Assembly (NCBI GenBank): GCA_002287035.1
Contig: NSKG01000002.1
Location: 62,001-126,000 of the forward strand
Direction: 5' to 3'
DNA: 64,000 nucleotides
DNA from: Pseudomonas sp. WN033
Lineage (GTDB): Bacteria; Pseudomonadota; Gammaproteobacteria; Pseudomonadales; Pseudomonadaceae
The translations under genes were made by a program, and so were the position numbers. Of the stretch, positions 44,781 through 53,479 are shown piece after piece (position 1 is the first letter of the stretch; each line of letters opens with the position of its first letter). Under the pieces are notes generated by a model, which worked only from the letters and a program-made list of their open reading frames with translations, was not told where the DNA came from and made no database searches.

Positions 44781-45908
44781 TCACTCCCCCATATTGTCGA
44801 CGGCCTTACGGGCCGCTTCGTTCTTGATTTCGCCGTCTTTGGTCAGTAGCGCATGGGCCAGAACTTCATCCTCCCAGTCTGGTGCCAGCTCTCCGTCATG
44901 CATCAGCAACCCGGCCAGCGCCAGCAAATTTCGGGCATATAGCTCCGAGGCGTGCTCGGCCAGATGACTGGGAATATTCAGCGGTGCGACTATGGTCGCC
45001 GGGCCAACCTCAACCGTATCGCCCGGGTGCGTCAGCGGGGTATTGCCGCCCCCCTCGGCTGCCAGATCGACGATCACCGCCCCTGGCTTCATGCCCATGA
45101 TCTGCGCTTCACTGATGATCTTCGGGCTCGGCCGCCCAGGAATCGAGGCCGTGGTAATCACTGCATCGGCCTGCTGGATATGTCGGGTCAGCACTTCGGC
45201 GACCCGCTCCTGCTCCTCGGCGGTCAGTTCACGGGCATAGCCCCCCAAACCGCTGGCCGACACCCCGGTATCAACGAACTTTCCCCCGACCGACTCGACC
45301 TGCTCCTTCACTTCAGGGCGCACGTCATAGCCCTCGACCATAGCGCCCAACCGCCTGGCCGTAGCCAGCGCCTGCAACCCAGCAACCCCCGCGCCCATCA
45401 CCAGTATCTTGGCCGGGCGTAGCGAACCGACTGCGGTGGTCATCATCGGCAATATCCGGTTGAGACTGGTCGCCGCCAGCAACGCCGCGTAATAGCCGGC
45501 CAACGCGGCCTGGGATGACAGTGCATCCATTGCCTGAGCACGGGTAATCCGGGGAATCAGCTCCATCGCCAGACAGGTGATCTGCCGGTCGCGCAGAGCC
45601 TTGACCAATTCAGGCTCGCGGTGAGCGTGGACAAAACAGCAGAGAATGGTGCCTGGCGGCATCTGCTCGACATCCGCCAGCGCTGGTGGCTGCACCCGAA
45701 AGATCAGTCGGGTGTTCTCAGGCATTGGGCCAATGCTGGTCCCGGCTTGCTGATAGAGCGGATCGGGGATTCTGGCAGCCTCACCAGCCCCGGATTGCAG
45801 ATTGGTATGTATTCCGAGCTTTTCCAGCTTGGCGACGACAGCGGGAACCAGCGCCACCCGTTTTTCATGCAGTCGTGTTTCCTTGGGAACGAACAGCGTA
45901 ACCGGCAT
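44781..45908 (-). CDS. pntAA: NAD(P) transhydrogenase subunit alpha part 1
   Basis: 375 aa. NAD-binding domain I. Alanine-dehydrogenase-like fold with KETRLHEKRVALVPAVVAKLEKLG, GAGVAGLQALATARRLGAMVEGYD and ITTASIPGRPSPKIISE. The ATG at 45908 fits AGGAG spacing; a GTG at 45914 overlaps the ribosome-binding site. First gene of pntAA-pntAB-pntB. In some Pseudomonas pnt genes belong to the same carbon regulon as aceA, but I did not find the TGTAGT half-sites in front of it. Confidence 0.95.
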   Translation of the reverse strand: MPVTLFVPKETRLHEKRVALVPAVVAKLEKLGIHTNLQSGAGEAARIPDPLYQQAGTSIGPMPENTRLIFRVQPPALADVEQMPPGTILCCFVHAHREPELVKALRDRQITCLAMELIPRITRAQAMDALSSQAALAGYYAALLAATSLNRILPMMTTAVGSLRPAKILVMGAGVAGLQALATARRLGAMVEGYDVRPEVKEQVESVGGKFVDTGVSASGLGGYARELTAEEQERVAEVLTRHIQQADAVITTASIPGRPSPKIISEAQIMGMKPGAVIVDLAAEGGGNTPLTHPGDTVEVGPATIVAPLNIPSHLAEHASELYARNLLALAGLLMHDGELAPDWEDEVLAHALLTKDGEIKNEAARKAVDNMGE

Positions 45909-46002
45909 GGCCACTCCTTGCGACTGATCGGTTGTCTGTCACAAGCATAGACCACCCAAGAATTCTCACACTTGCCGATTACACTGCCGCGGTAGCGCCA
46001 AA

Positions 46003-46902
46003 TCAACTCAACAGCAGCAACCACAGCGGCATGCTGAACGCAGCCAGCAGGGTTGAAAGAAAAATTACCGAGCTGATGATCCGGTTGTCTTCCTGCCCCA
46101 TTGCATAAGCCAGGACATTGACGCCGGTCGGGCAGGCAGCCATCAGTACCAGTACGGTTCTGGCTTCAGGATTCAGTGGCAATAGCGAGGTGAAGCCGAT
46201 GACCAGCAACGGAAACGCCAGCAATTTGGCCAGGGTCAGCGACAGCATAGCCCGGCTCAGATAGAGCCGGTAATGCGCCAGGCTCATGCCCAACACCAGC
46301 AGTGCACAAGGCAATGAGGCCGCAGCCAGCCAATCGACGGTACGCCAGGCCGCAGCCGGCAGCGCTAAGCCACTCAGATTGAGCGTCGCACCCAGCAGTA
46401 GCCCGACAATGATCGGATTAGCCAGGCTCGACAAGGTCTGGCGCCACGACAGACGTTCGCCCTGGCCGCTGTACAGCGCGATATAGAGACTTTGCAGGGT
46501 AAACAGTATCAGGCTGTGAAACACCAGCACAGCGAACAGATAAACCAGCTTATCCGTCCCCAGCAACAGGCTGACCAACGGGATGCCCACCAGTACGTTA
46601 TTGGAGTAGCTGGCCGCCAGCCCCATGGAGGTCGGACGCCCCTGCGAGCGATGGGCAACTACATTGATCAGGATGAACACCAGCAATGCCGGGACAAAAT
46701 ATGCCACCAGCAACATGGGCGAGAGCCCCTCACTGAGGTCAGCCCGGGCCAGACCAGCGAACAGCAATACCGGCATGAACAGCTTGAAGGTGATCGCCGC
46801 CAGAGCAGTGCCGGCCTCAGTAGGTAACCAGCGGCGCCAGCCGAGCAGATAACCAATGGCAATCAGGGCAAAGATCGGGATCAGGGCATCGACTACGGGC
46901 AC
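46003..46902 (-). CDS. AEC family transporter (auxin efflux carrier type)
   Basis: 299 aa with about ten TM helices. Typical for AEC: SYSNNVLVGIPLVSLLLGTDKL in the first half and AACPTGVNVLAYAMGQEDN in the second half. These are secondary carriers of organic acids or amino acids. GTG start at 46902 is chosen because AGGAG is six bases before; the TTG at 46908 is too close. Unlinked functionally to pnt. Confidence 0.82.
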   Translation of the reverse strand: MPVVDALIPIFALIAIGYLLGWRRWLPTEAGTALAAITFKLFMPVLLFAGLARADLSEGLSPMLLVAYFVPALLVFILINVVAHRSQGRPTSMGLAASYSNNVLVGIPLVSLLLGTDKLVYLFAVLVFHSLILFTLQSLYIALYSGQGERLSWRQTLSSLANPIIVGLLLGATLNLSGLALPAAAWRTVDWLAAASLPCALLVLGMSLAHYRLYLSRAMLSLTLAKLLAFPLLVIGFTSLLPLNPEARTVLVLMAACPTGVNVLAYAMGQEDNRIISSVIFLSTLLAAFSMPLWLLLLS

Positions 46903-46969
46903 AAGCAACTCCTGGCGCAGGGCTGTACGGCGCAGCCCGGGGCCATGAGTCTAACAGCGCCATGGCGCT

Positions 46970-47818
46970 TCAACGGATCAGATTTGCGGAATACTCTGTT
47001 GCAGTTTGCTCAAGCAGATCCATGTTGTCGTGTTGCCAGGGATGAAAGTCCTCGCGGTAAAAATCGCGATAAGCCCCAAGCAAACCGGTGAAAAAGCCAT
47101 TACGCCCCCAGAGCCAGTACATACCGCGCCACCACATGCCTGGACGTAGCAGCAGGCCATCGCGGCGCAGCATATGCCACATCCCCCGGGTCACATCCTT
47201 GAGAAAGAAAAAGGTCGCCTGGCGCATGGCCTTGCGCAGTAGTTTGCGGTCACCACAAACCTGCATGTAGACATCAAAGGCCACCGCTTTGTGCTCGGTT
47301 TCCTCCAAGGCATGCCAGCGCCACAGGCGCAGCAATTCCGGGGTTGCGCCCTGCATCCAGCGCGACTCACGCAGCACCGCATCAGCCATGATCGCCGTGA
47401 AGTGTTCCATTGCCACAGTACCGGCCAACTGCCGCTCAGGCGAGAAGTTCTTTTCGACGAAGCGAATGCGCCGTTTGACCGGCAACTCCAGAGCGTCAAT
47501 GTCGTAGCCCAGCTGGCGCAGACGCTGGTTGTAGTCGATATGCTCGCGGCTGTGGTGGCCTTCCTGACCGATAAACCCGCGGATCTGCTCCTGCAACTGC
47601 GGATCCTTGATCTGATCCCGGAACAGGCGGACAGAGTCGATGAAATAGCGCTCACCATCTGGAAACAGCACCGACATGGCATTGAAGAAGTGCGTCTTGA
47701 ACGGGTCGCCATCCAGCCAGTGACGGGGCAGCGGATCGGGCAAACCGGGATCCAGTCGGCGGGGACGGATAGCAAGCCGAGCGGGCGTGAGGCGGGGTAC
47801 TACGGATTCCTTTTCCAT
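46970..47818 (-). CDS. Predicted metal-dependent hydrolase (PF10118), ferritin-like
   Basis: 282 aa. Helical protein with paired metal motifs: EGHHSREH, MEHFTAIMAD and HALEETEHKAVAFDVY, the E/EH pattern of a di-iron bundle. The family is annotated as metal-dependent hydrolase without a proven reaction. No signal peptide. Single gene with a clear ATG at 47818; 211 bases separate it from the divergent symporter gene. Confidence 0.8.
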   Translation of the reverse strand: MEKESVVPRLTPARLAIRPRRLDPGLPDPLPRHWLDGDPFKTHFFNAMSVLFPDGERYFIDSVRLFRDQIKDPQLQEQIRGFIGQEGHHSREHIDYNQRLRQLGYDIDALELPVKRRIRFVEKNFSPERQLAGTVAMEHFTAIMADAVLRESRWMQGATPELLRLWRWHALEETEHKAVAFDVYMQVCGDRKLLRKAMRQATFFFLKDVTRGMWHMLRRDGLLLRPGMWWRGMYWLWGRNGFFTGLLGAYRDFYREDFHPWQHDNMDLLEQTATEYSANLIR

Positions 47819-47974
47819 GGGGGTAGGACTCTCTGGTTGTTATCTCGTGATCATACTCCGCTATTCACTCAAGTCATTAGGCCATATCCGCCAACCCAGG
47901 GCGGCTCTGCTGCCATACTCCCATCTCACCCCCACACTGGCGTCAGCGCGTATTGCAGCTAAAGTTTAGGAAAC

Positions 47975-47999
47975 ATTCTGAAATAAGCCGTATCAGAAT
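47975..47999. promoter_or_regulatory. Inverted repeat upstream of the alanine/sodium symporter gene
   Basis: ATTCTGA (47975-47981) and TCAGAAT (47993-47999), 11 bases apart, 30 bases before the start codon. Operator-like in size and position. No regulator known. Confidence 0.25.
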
Positions 48000-48028
48000 C
48001 CCAATGATCACCTGGGGGCCTGTTCGCC

Positions 48029-49441
48029 ATGACCTGGATTATCGATACGCTTAACACCCTGTTCTGGGGTTATGTGCTGATCTACGGATTGCTTGGGGTT
48101 GGCATCTTCTTCACCTTCCGGCTTGGACTGCTGCAGTTTCGCTACTTCGGCGAAATGGTGCGTTCGATTCTTCATGCCCGGCAAAGCGATGCTTCAGGGA
48201 TATCACCTTTTCAGGCTCTGTGTACCAGCCTGGCCTCGCGCATTGGTACCGGCAACCTGGCCGGGGTAGCAGTAGCGCTGTACCTGGGCGGCGCCGGGGC
48301 AATTTTCTGGATGTGGATGGTAGCCCTGGTCGGTATGGCCACCGCCTACTCCGAAAGCACCCTGGCCCAGCTTTACAAGGTTCGTGATGCCAAGGGCCAA
48401 TATCGTGGCGGCCCGGCATTCTATATTTCCAAGGGTCTCAAGGCGCCCTGGGCTGGCAGCGTCTTTGCCATCTGCCTGATTATTTCTTTCGGGCTGGTGT
48501 TCAACGCGGTCCAGGCCAACTCGATTGCCGACGCCATGCAGGGTGCTTTCGGCCTGCCCAAACTGTGGGTCGGGGTGGTGATCGCCGTGCTTGCTGGCAC
48601 GGTGATCTTTGGCGGCTTGCGTTCGATTGCCCGCTTCGCCGAACTGGTCGTCCCTTTCATGGCCACTGCTTATGTCCTGGTCGCCTTGGTGGTCCTGGTG
48701 ATGAACATCACTGAAGTGCCCGGGGTACTGGCCACCATCATCAAAAGCGCCTTCGGGCTTGAAGAGGCGGCCGGAGGGGTAGCCGGGTCAGTAACAGCCG
48801 CCATGCTCAATGGCATCAAGCGCGGTCTGTTCTCCAATGAAGCTGGCATGGGTTCGGCACCGAACGTTGCCGCCACAGCCACCCCGGCGCCACATCACCC
48901 CTCTTCCCAGGGATTCGTTCAGGCCATGGGGGTATTTATCGATACCATCGTGATCTGTACCGCCACCGCGGTCATGATCCTGCTGTCCGGTGCGCTGGAG
49001 CCCGGTTCAGGGGTGACCGGCACCCAGCTTACCCAGCAGGCTCTGCACGAACACATTGGCGCGGCCGGCACCTATTTCATCGCCTTTGCCATTCTGTTCT
49101 TTGCCTTTACCTCGATCGTCGCCAATTACTCCTACGCCGAGAACGCCCTGATCTACCTTGGCGTCGGCAACACCCTGGGGATGACCATACTACGCCTGGG
49201 CACACTGAGCATGGTCGTCTGGGGGGCCTATCAAGCCGTTACCACGGTATTCGAAGCAGCTGACGCTTCGATGGGGCTGATGGCCACCATCAACCTGATT
49301 GCCATTGTGCTGCTGTCTGGCACTGTGGTGAAACTGACACAGGACTATATGGCACAGCGCAAGAACGGGGAGATACCCAAGTTCAAGGCTGCGGACTATC
49401 CTGAGTTGAAGGAAAAGATCAATACCGACATCTGGCGTTAG
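48029..49441 (+). CDS. Sodium:alanine symporter family protein (AGCS)
   Basis: 470 aa, about ten TM helices. Family motifs: FQALCTSLASRIGTGNLAGVAVALYLGGAGAIFWMW and GIKRGLFSNEAGMGSAPNVAATA, with TYFIAFAILFFAFTSIVANYSYAENALIY. Imports alanine or glycine with sodium. Transcribed alone; followed after 65 bases by the M14 peptidase gene on the same strand. Confidence 0.93.
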   Translation: MTWIIDTLNTLFWGYVLIYGLLGVGIFFTFRLGLLQFRYFGEMVRSILHARQSDASGISPFQALCTSLASRIGTGNLAGVAVALYLGGAGAIFWMWMVALVGMATAYSESTLAQLYKVRDAKGQYRGGPAFYISKGLKAPWAGSVFAICLIISFGLVFNAVQANSIADAMQGAFGLPKLWVGVVIAVLAGTVIFGGLRSIARFAELVVPFMATAYVLVALVVLVMNITEVPGVLATIIKSAFGLEEAAGGVAGSVTAAMLNGIKRGLFSNEAGMGSAPNVAATATPAPHHPSSQGFVQAMGVFIDTIVICTATAVMILLSGALEPGSGVTGTQLTQQALHEHIGAAGTYFIAFAILFFAFTSIVANYSYAENALIYLGVGNTLGMTILRLGTLSMVVWGAYQAVTTVFEAADASMGLMATINLIAIVLLSGTVVKLTQDYMAQRKNGEIPKFKAADYPELKEKINTDIWR

Positions 49442-49506
49442 GGTCTGTCACACCGCTGCAACGCTGATATGACAGGCTGGCGGCAGTCTCGTTACGAACT
49501 GCCGCC

Positions 49507-50553
49507 ATGGCCGAAACGCTCCACCAGATCCAGCGACACCTGCCAGAACAGATCCAGCTAGAACGCCTTCTGGACAAGGGCGCTCGCCACCTGCGCATCA
49601 GCACCGCCTATCAGGTTAATATACAGGGCATCAGCATTCCCATTCGGGTAATTGAGCTTGGCAGCCGCTCCCCCCAGGCTCCGGTCATCGGCTTTTTCGG
49701 CGGTGTGCATGGAGTCGAGAGGATCGGCACACAGGTGCTGCTGTCATGGTTGCACAGCCTGGTTCACCGGCTGGACTGGGATGATCACCTGGGGCGCCAG
49801 CTCGAGCGCGTGCGCTTGGTGTTCATGCCGATGATCAACCCCGGTGGAATCTGGCATCACCGGCGCAGCAATCTCAACGGTGTCGACCTCATGCGCAATG
49901 CACCAATCGACGCCATGGGGCCGGTGCCCTGGCTAGTCGGCGGTCATCGCATCAGCCGACGTCTGCCCTGGTATCGGGGACGGCGCAACGCCCCGCTGGA
50001 GGCCGAGGCTCAGGCGCTGGTCGATACCGTGCGCGAACGCCTGCTCAGCGCGCCCTTCGCTCTCAGTGTCGACTGTCACAGCGGCTTCGGTCGCCGTGAC
50101 CGGCTCTGGTGCAGTTATGCCCGCAGCCACAGACCAATCCAGCATATTGCCGAAGTCTACGCTCTCAAGCAGTTGTTTGAGCGCACCTACCCCCACCACC
50201 ACCCGTATATCATCGAGCCACAGTCGATCAACTACACCACCCATGGCGATCTTTGGGATTACCTCTACGACGAATCACTGGAACAGCATCCGGACAACCT
50301 CTACCTGCCATTTACCCTGGAAATGGGTTCCTGGCTCTGGGTCCGCAAGAACCCCAGGCAGATGCTCGATTATTTCGGTTACTTCAATCCCGTGATCAGC
50401 CACCGCAAACGCCGGGTACTACGCCAGCACCTGCCGCTGTTCGAGTTTCTCACCCATGCTACCCAGGCCTGGCGCAACTGGCAGCCCCGCCCACAGCAAC
50501 GCGACGAGCTAACCCGCCAGGCAATCGAGATGTGGTTCAACAGCGATCAATAA
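49507..50553 (+). CDS. M14-family zinc carboxypeptidase, cytoplasmic
   Basis: 348 aa. Zinc ligands visible as GGVHGVERIG (HxxE) and the later His in SVDCHSGFG; substrate site NLNGVDLMRN resembles the NxNGVDLNRN motif; catalytic Glu in TLEMGSW. No signal peptide, so the substrate is probably an intracellular peptide or acyl-amino acid, as in succinylglutamate desuccinylase-like members. Weak ribosome-binding site. Confidence 0.82.
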   Translation: MAETLHQIQRHLPEQIQLERLLDKGARHLRISTAYQVNIQGISIPIRVIELGSRSPQAPVIGFFGGVHGVERIGTQVLLSWLHSLVHRLDWDDHLGRQLERVRLVFMPMINPGGIWHHRRSNLNGVDLMRNAPIDAMGPVPWLVGGHRISRRLPWYRGRRNAPLEAEAQALVDTVRERLLSAPFALSVDCHSGFGRRDRLWCSYARSHRPIQHIAEVYALKQLFERTYPHHHPYIIEPQSINYTTHGDLWDYLYDESLEQHPDNLYLPFTLEMGSWLWVRKNPRQMLDYFGYFNPVISHRKRRVLRQHLPLFEFLTHATQAWRNWQPRPQQRDELTRQAIEMWFNSDQ

Positions 50554-50581
50554 AAAATCAATTTGCGTGCTTGTTGCCCGG

Positions 50582-50604
50582 ATAGCTGGCCTGTCGCCAG
50601 CTAT
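50582..50604. terminator. Hairpin between M14 gene and outer-membrane-like gene
   Basis: ATAGCTGGC and GCCAGCTAT, perfect 9-base arms with loop CTGTC, 28 bases after the M14 stop. No U-tract; could equally be an operator of the next gene. Confidence 0.4.
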
Positions 50605-50632
50605 ACTTCAGTCAGGCCGGGAGATCACCAAC

Positions 50633-51610
50633 ATGAAAAAGATCTTGGCGTTGATCGTAGTAGCAGTTGCCATGCAGGCCCATGCTGACGAAGAGTCCGA
50701 TTCAGACCTTCCTGGCTGGATGGTCGACAGGATAACCCCGGTTCACAGCCGGGTTTCGCGCTGGGTCAGCAGCACATCCCGCGGGCTGGACGGCTTCTTT
50801 GGTACCGATGACAGCCTGCGAGTCGAAAACCAGTCCTACCTGCGTCTGAGCCAGGAGTTCGAATGGCGAGAGACCGAGGATTTCGACACCGATACCAGCC
50901 TGCGCTTCCGACTCGACCTGCCGACGACCAAAGAGCGCTTGCGTCTGGTCATTGATTCTGATCCGGAAGAAACCCAGGGCACGCTTGAGCAGCAAGGCTC
51001 GCAGAGCATACGCCAGGATCAGACCGACCGGCGCAATTCGGTCGTCGGTCTTGACCGCTTAAGCAGTCGCGACAAGACCCAGAACTGGGCCACCAAGTTC
51101 GGTGCCGGGGTCAAGCTGCGCTTTCCACTGGATCCCTATGTACGCATGACCACCGAGCGTCTGTGGGATGTAGGTGACGGCCCCTGGCAACTGGAGTCCT
51201 ACAACCGCCTGTCCTGGTTCGACAGCGATGGCTATTCGGCTCGAAGCCGCTGGGACTTCGGCCGGCCACTGGATGAAGTTCGCCACCTCAGATTCATTAC
51301 CAACTTTCAGTGGCAGGAAGATGTCGACACTCTGGAGTTCTCGGAGACCATTGAGCTGAACCGCCGCCTGAGCCGGCGCAGCGCCATCCGCTACGCAGGC
51401 GTGATGGTCGGCAACAGCAGTTCAAACCCACGGATCAACAACTACTACCTGCTGACTCAATATCGCCGCAGTCTGCACAAGGATATCCTGTTCATGGACG
51501 TAATACCTGAACTGCACTTCCCCCGGGACTCGAACTTCGACCCGCGCTGGGCCTTTACCCTGCGTCTGGAGATGCTGTTCACCGGCGATATTCAGGAACC
51601 GCGAGACTGA
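50633..51610 (+). CDS. Exported outer-membrane beta-barrel-like protein, unknown
   Basis: 325 aa. Short signal peptide (about residues 1-18, AHA-DE). The rest alternates polar and aromatic residues in strand-like runs (YLRLSQEFEWRE, SLRFRLDLPT, YNRLSWFDSDGYSARSRWDF, RHLRFITNFQWQED, YYLLTQYRRSLHKDI, WAFTLRLEMLF), which suggests a barrel. No family recognised. GGGAGA before the ATG at 50633. Its last 19 bases overlap the convergent amidotransferase gene. Confidence 0.65.
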   Translation: MKKILALIVVAVAMQAHADEESDSDLPGWMVDRITPVHSRVSRWVSSTSRGLDGFFGTDDSLRVENQSYLRLSQEFEWRETEDFDTDTSLRFRLDLPTTKERLRLVIDSDPEETQGTLEQQGSQSIRQDQTDRRNSVVGLDRLSSRDKTQNWATKFGAGVKLRFPLDPYVRMTTERLWDVGDGPWQLESYNRLSWFDSDGYSARSRWDFGRPLDEVRHLRFITNFQWQEDVDTLEFSETIELNRRLSRRSAIRYAGVMVGNSSSNPRINNYYLLTQYRRSLHKDILFMDVIPELHFPRDSNFDPRWAFTLRLEMLFTGDIQEPRD

Positions 51611-52305
51611 CGCAGGAAGTTAACGATCCAGCGCATCATCAGCCGATCGTCGACTTCGGCGCTCAACGAGGCCTGTCCCTCGCGCAGACGCGCATCGGCA
51701 ATTATGCCCTTGCGCCGGTCCATCAGATCGCGCGAGTAGGCCTTGCAAAATTCCGGGTGGCCCTGAACACTCATGAAATGTTGCTGGTACTGCACCAGGT
51801 AGTAAGGGCAGAAATCGCTGCTGGCAAGAATTTCCGCCTGCGGAGGCAAACGTACTACCTGGTCCTGATGGCTGACAATCAGATCAAGTTTGTCCTGCCA
51901 GGGCTCCATCCAGGGCTTGCGCTCAACCACCTGATTGAACGACATGCCCACGCCCCAACCTTTCTCCGATTGACGCACCTCCCCACCCAGTGCCTTGGCC
52001 ATGAGCTGATGGCCGAAACATACGCCCACCAGCGGCACACCCTGCTCCCACAGAGCAACGATGAACGCCTGCAGCTCATCGATCCAGCCCAGGCCGTCAT
52101 TGACCCCAAACTTGCTGCCGGTAGTCAGGTAGCCGTCGCATTCACCGGGTTGACCGGGCAGTTCCCCATCCAGTGCGCGGTAAACCCGTATGTGCGCATC
52201 AGGCACCTGCTCCAGCAACAGAGTTCGAAACATCTCCGGGTAATTACCGTGCGCCGGCTGCAACTCGGGCATGACATCGTCACATTGCAGCAAGCCAATC
52301 TTCAT
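51592..52305 (-). CDS. Class I glutamine amidotransferase-like hydrolase
   Basis: 237 aa. Stand-alone class I GATase fold: catalytic Cys in VGVCFGHQLMAKALGG and the His in VQGHPEF. In gamma-glutamylation pathways such an enzyme (PuuD role) cuts gamma-glutamyl from the oxidised product, returning glutamate. That fits here because the four genes upstream supply ligase, two oxidation steps and this gene last. ATG at 52305; GGAGAG lies inside the end of the upstream gene, whose stop is one base before the start. Confidence 0.82.
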   Translation of the reverse strand: MKIGLLQCDDVMPELQPAHGNYPEMFRTLLLEQVPDAHIRVYRALDGELPGQPGECDGYLTTGSKFGVNDGLGWIDELQAFIVALWEQGVPLVGVCFGHQLMAKALGGEVRQSEKGWGVGMSFNQVVERKPWMEPWQDKLDLIVSHQDQVVRLPPQAEILASSDFCPYYLVQYQQHFMSVQGHPEFCKAYSRDLMDRRKGIIADARLREGQASLSAEVDDRLMMRWIVNFLRQSRGS

Positions 52306-52306
52306 T

Positions 52307-53470
52307 TCACAACTCTCCATTCAGAGCCTTGAGCAACAACTGCGAGTACTGCTGCGCAGTAAAGGGCACAGGGTTGGTCCCAGCCGAGGGATCGACCTCA
52401 GCCATCTGACCAACCCGCTCAAGCTGAGCGTCATCGATGCCGATCTCGGCCAGCGTCATCGGAATGCCGACCGTGGCGCGCAAATCGAGCACCCAGTCCA
52501 GCACCGCGCCAAAGCCCGGCTGCGCCAGGCCCAGATAGCGCCCCAAACGCTCCATCGGCGCATTGATAACAGCGCGGTTGGCCATCAGCACATAGGGCAT
52601 CAATACTGCATTGAGCAACCCATGATGAGCATCATAGAGCGCACCCAGCGGGTGAGCCAGGGCGTGCATTGCACCAAGCCCACGCTGAAAGGCAGTGGCG
52701 CCCATGCTTGAGGCGACCAGCATTTGCAAGCGGGCTTCCAGATCGCCGCCCTGAGCCGTTGCCCGTGGCAGGTAGTCCTTGACCAGGCGCATGCCCTCCA
52801 GCGCGATACCCTCAGCCATGGGGTGATACACCGGCGAGCAGAAGGCCTCCAGACTGTGCGACAACGCATCCATACCGGTGGCAGCGGTAATTTTGGGCGG
52901 CAGGCCAACGGTCAGTTCAGGATCAAGGATCACCAGTGCCGGCAGCATTCTGGCGTGGAAAATAATGCGTTTGAGCCGAGCCTGTTCATCGGTAATCACC
53001 GAGGCACGCCCCACCTCAGAGCCTGTGCCGGCTGTCGTCGGCACCGCAACCACCGGCGCCATGCCCGCCACATTTACCCGCAGATAGTTGTCGCCCACAT
53101 CCTCGAAATCCCATAACGGCCGCTCCTGACCAACCATCAGCGCAATCGCCTTGCCGGCATCCAGCGCCGAGCCGCCACCGAAGGCGATCACCCCGTCATG
53201 GCTTCCGGCCTTGAAGGCCGCAACCCCAGCATCCACATTGGCTCCCGTCGGATTGCCTTTGATCGTGGAAAACAGCCCCGCCTTGAGCCCCTGGTCACGG
53301 CAACACTGCAGCACCTGTCCAACCATCGGCAGTCCGGCCAAGCCGGGATCAGTGACCAGCAGCGGCGCGCTCATTCCGAACTGCTGGCAGGCCTGGGGCA
53401 ACTCGGCAATCCGCCCGGCGCCCACCCGGATCAAGGTTGGATAATTCCAGTTCATGCGGTACTGGTCCAT
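52307..53470 (-). CDS. Iron-containing alcohol dehydrogenase
   Basis: 387 aa. Type III alcohol dehydrogenase: NAD site GGGSALDAGKAIAL, PTTAGTGSE, metal ligands in GMDALSHSLEAF, MHALAHPLGALYDAHHG. It oxidises a primary alcohol to an aldehyde with NAD. In the cluster it replaces the amine oxidase of Puu-type pathways, which suggests the glutamylated substrate carries an alcohol group. Nine bases after the aldehyde dehydrogenase gene. Confidence 0.92.
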   Translation of the reverse strand: MDQYRMNWNYPTLIRVGAGRIAELPQACQQFGMSAPLLVTDPGLAGLPMVGQVLQCCRDQGLKAGLFSTIKGNPTGANVDAGVAAFKAGSHDGVIAFGGGSALDAGKAIALMVGQERPLWDFEDVGDNYLRVNVAGMAPVVAVPTTAGTGSEVGRASVITDEQARLKRIIFHARMLPALVILDPELTVGLPPKITAATGMDALSHSLEAFCSPVYHPMAEGIALEGMRLVKDYLPRATAQGGDLEARLQMLVASSMGATAFQRGLGAMHALAHPLGALYDAHHGLLNAVLMPYVLMANRAVINAPMERLGRYLGLAQPGFGAVLDWVLDLRATVGIPMTLAEIGIDDAQLERVGQMAEVDPSAGTNPVPFTAQQYSQLLLKALNGEL

Positions 53471-53479
53471 GTCTAGGCC

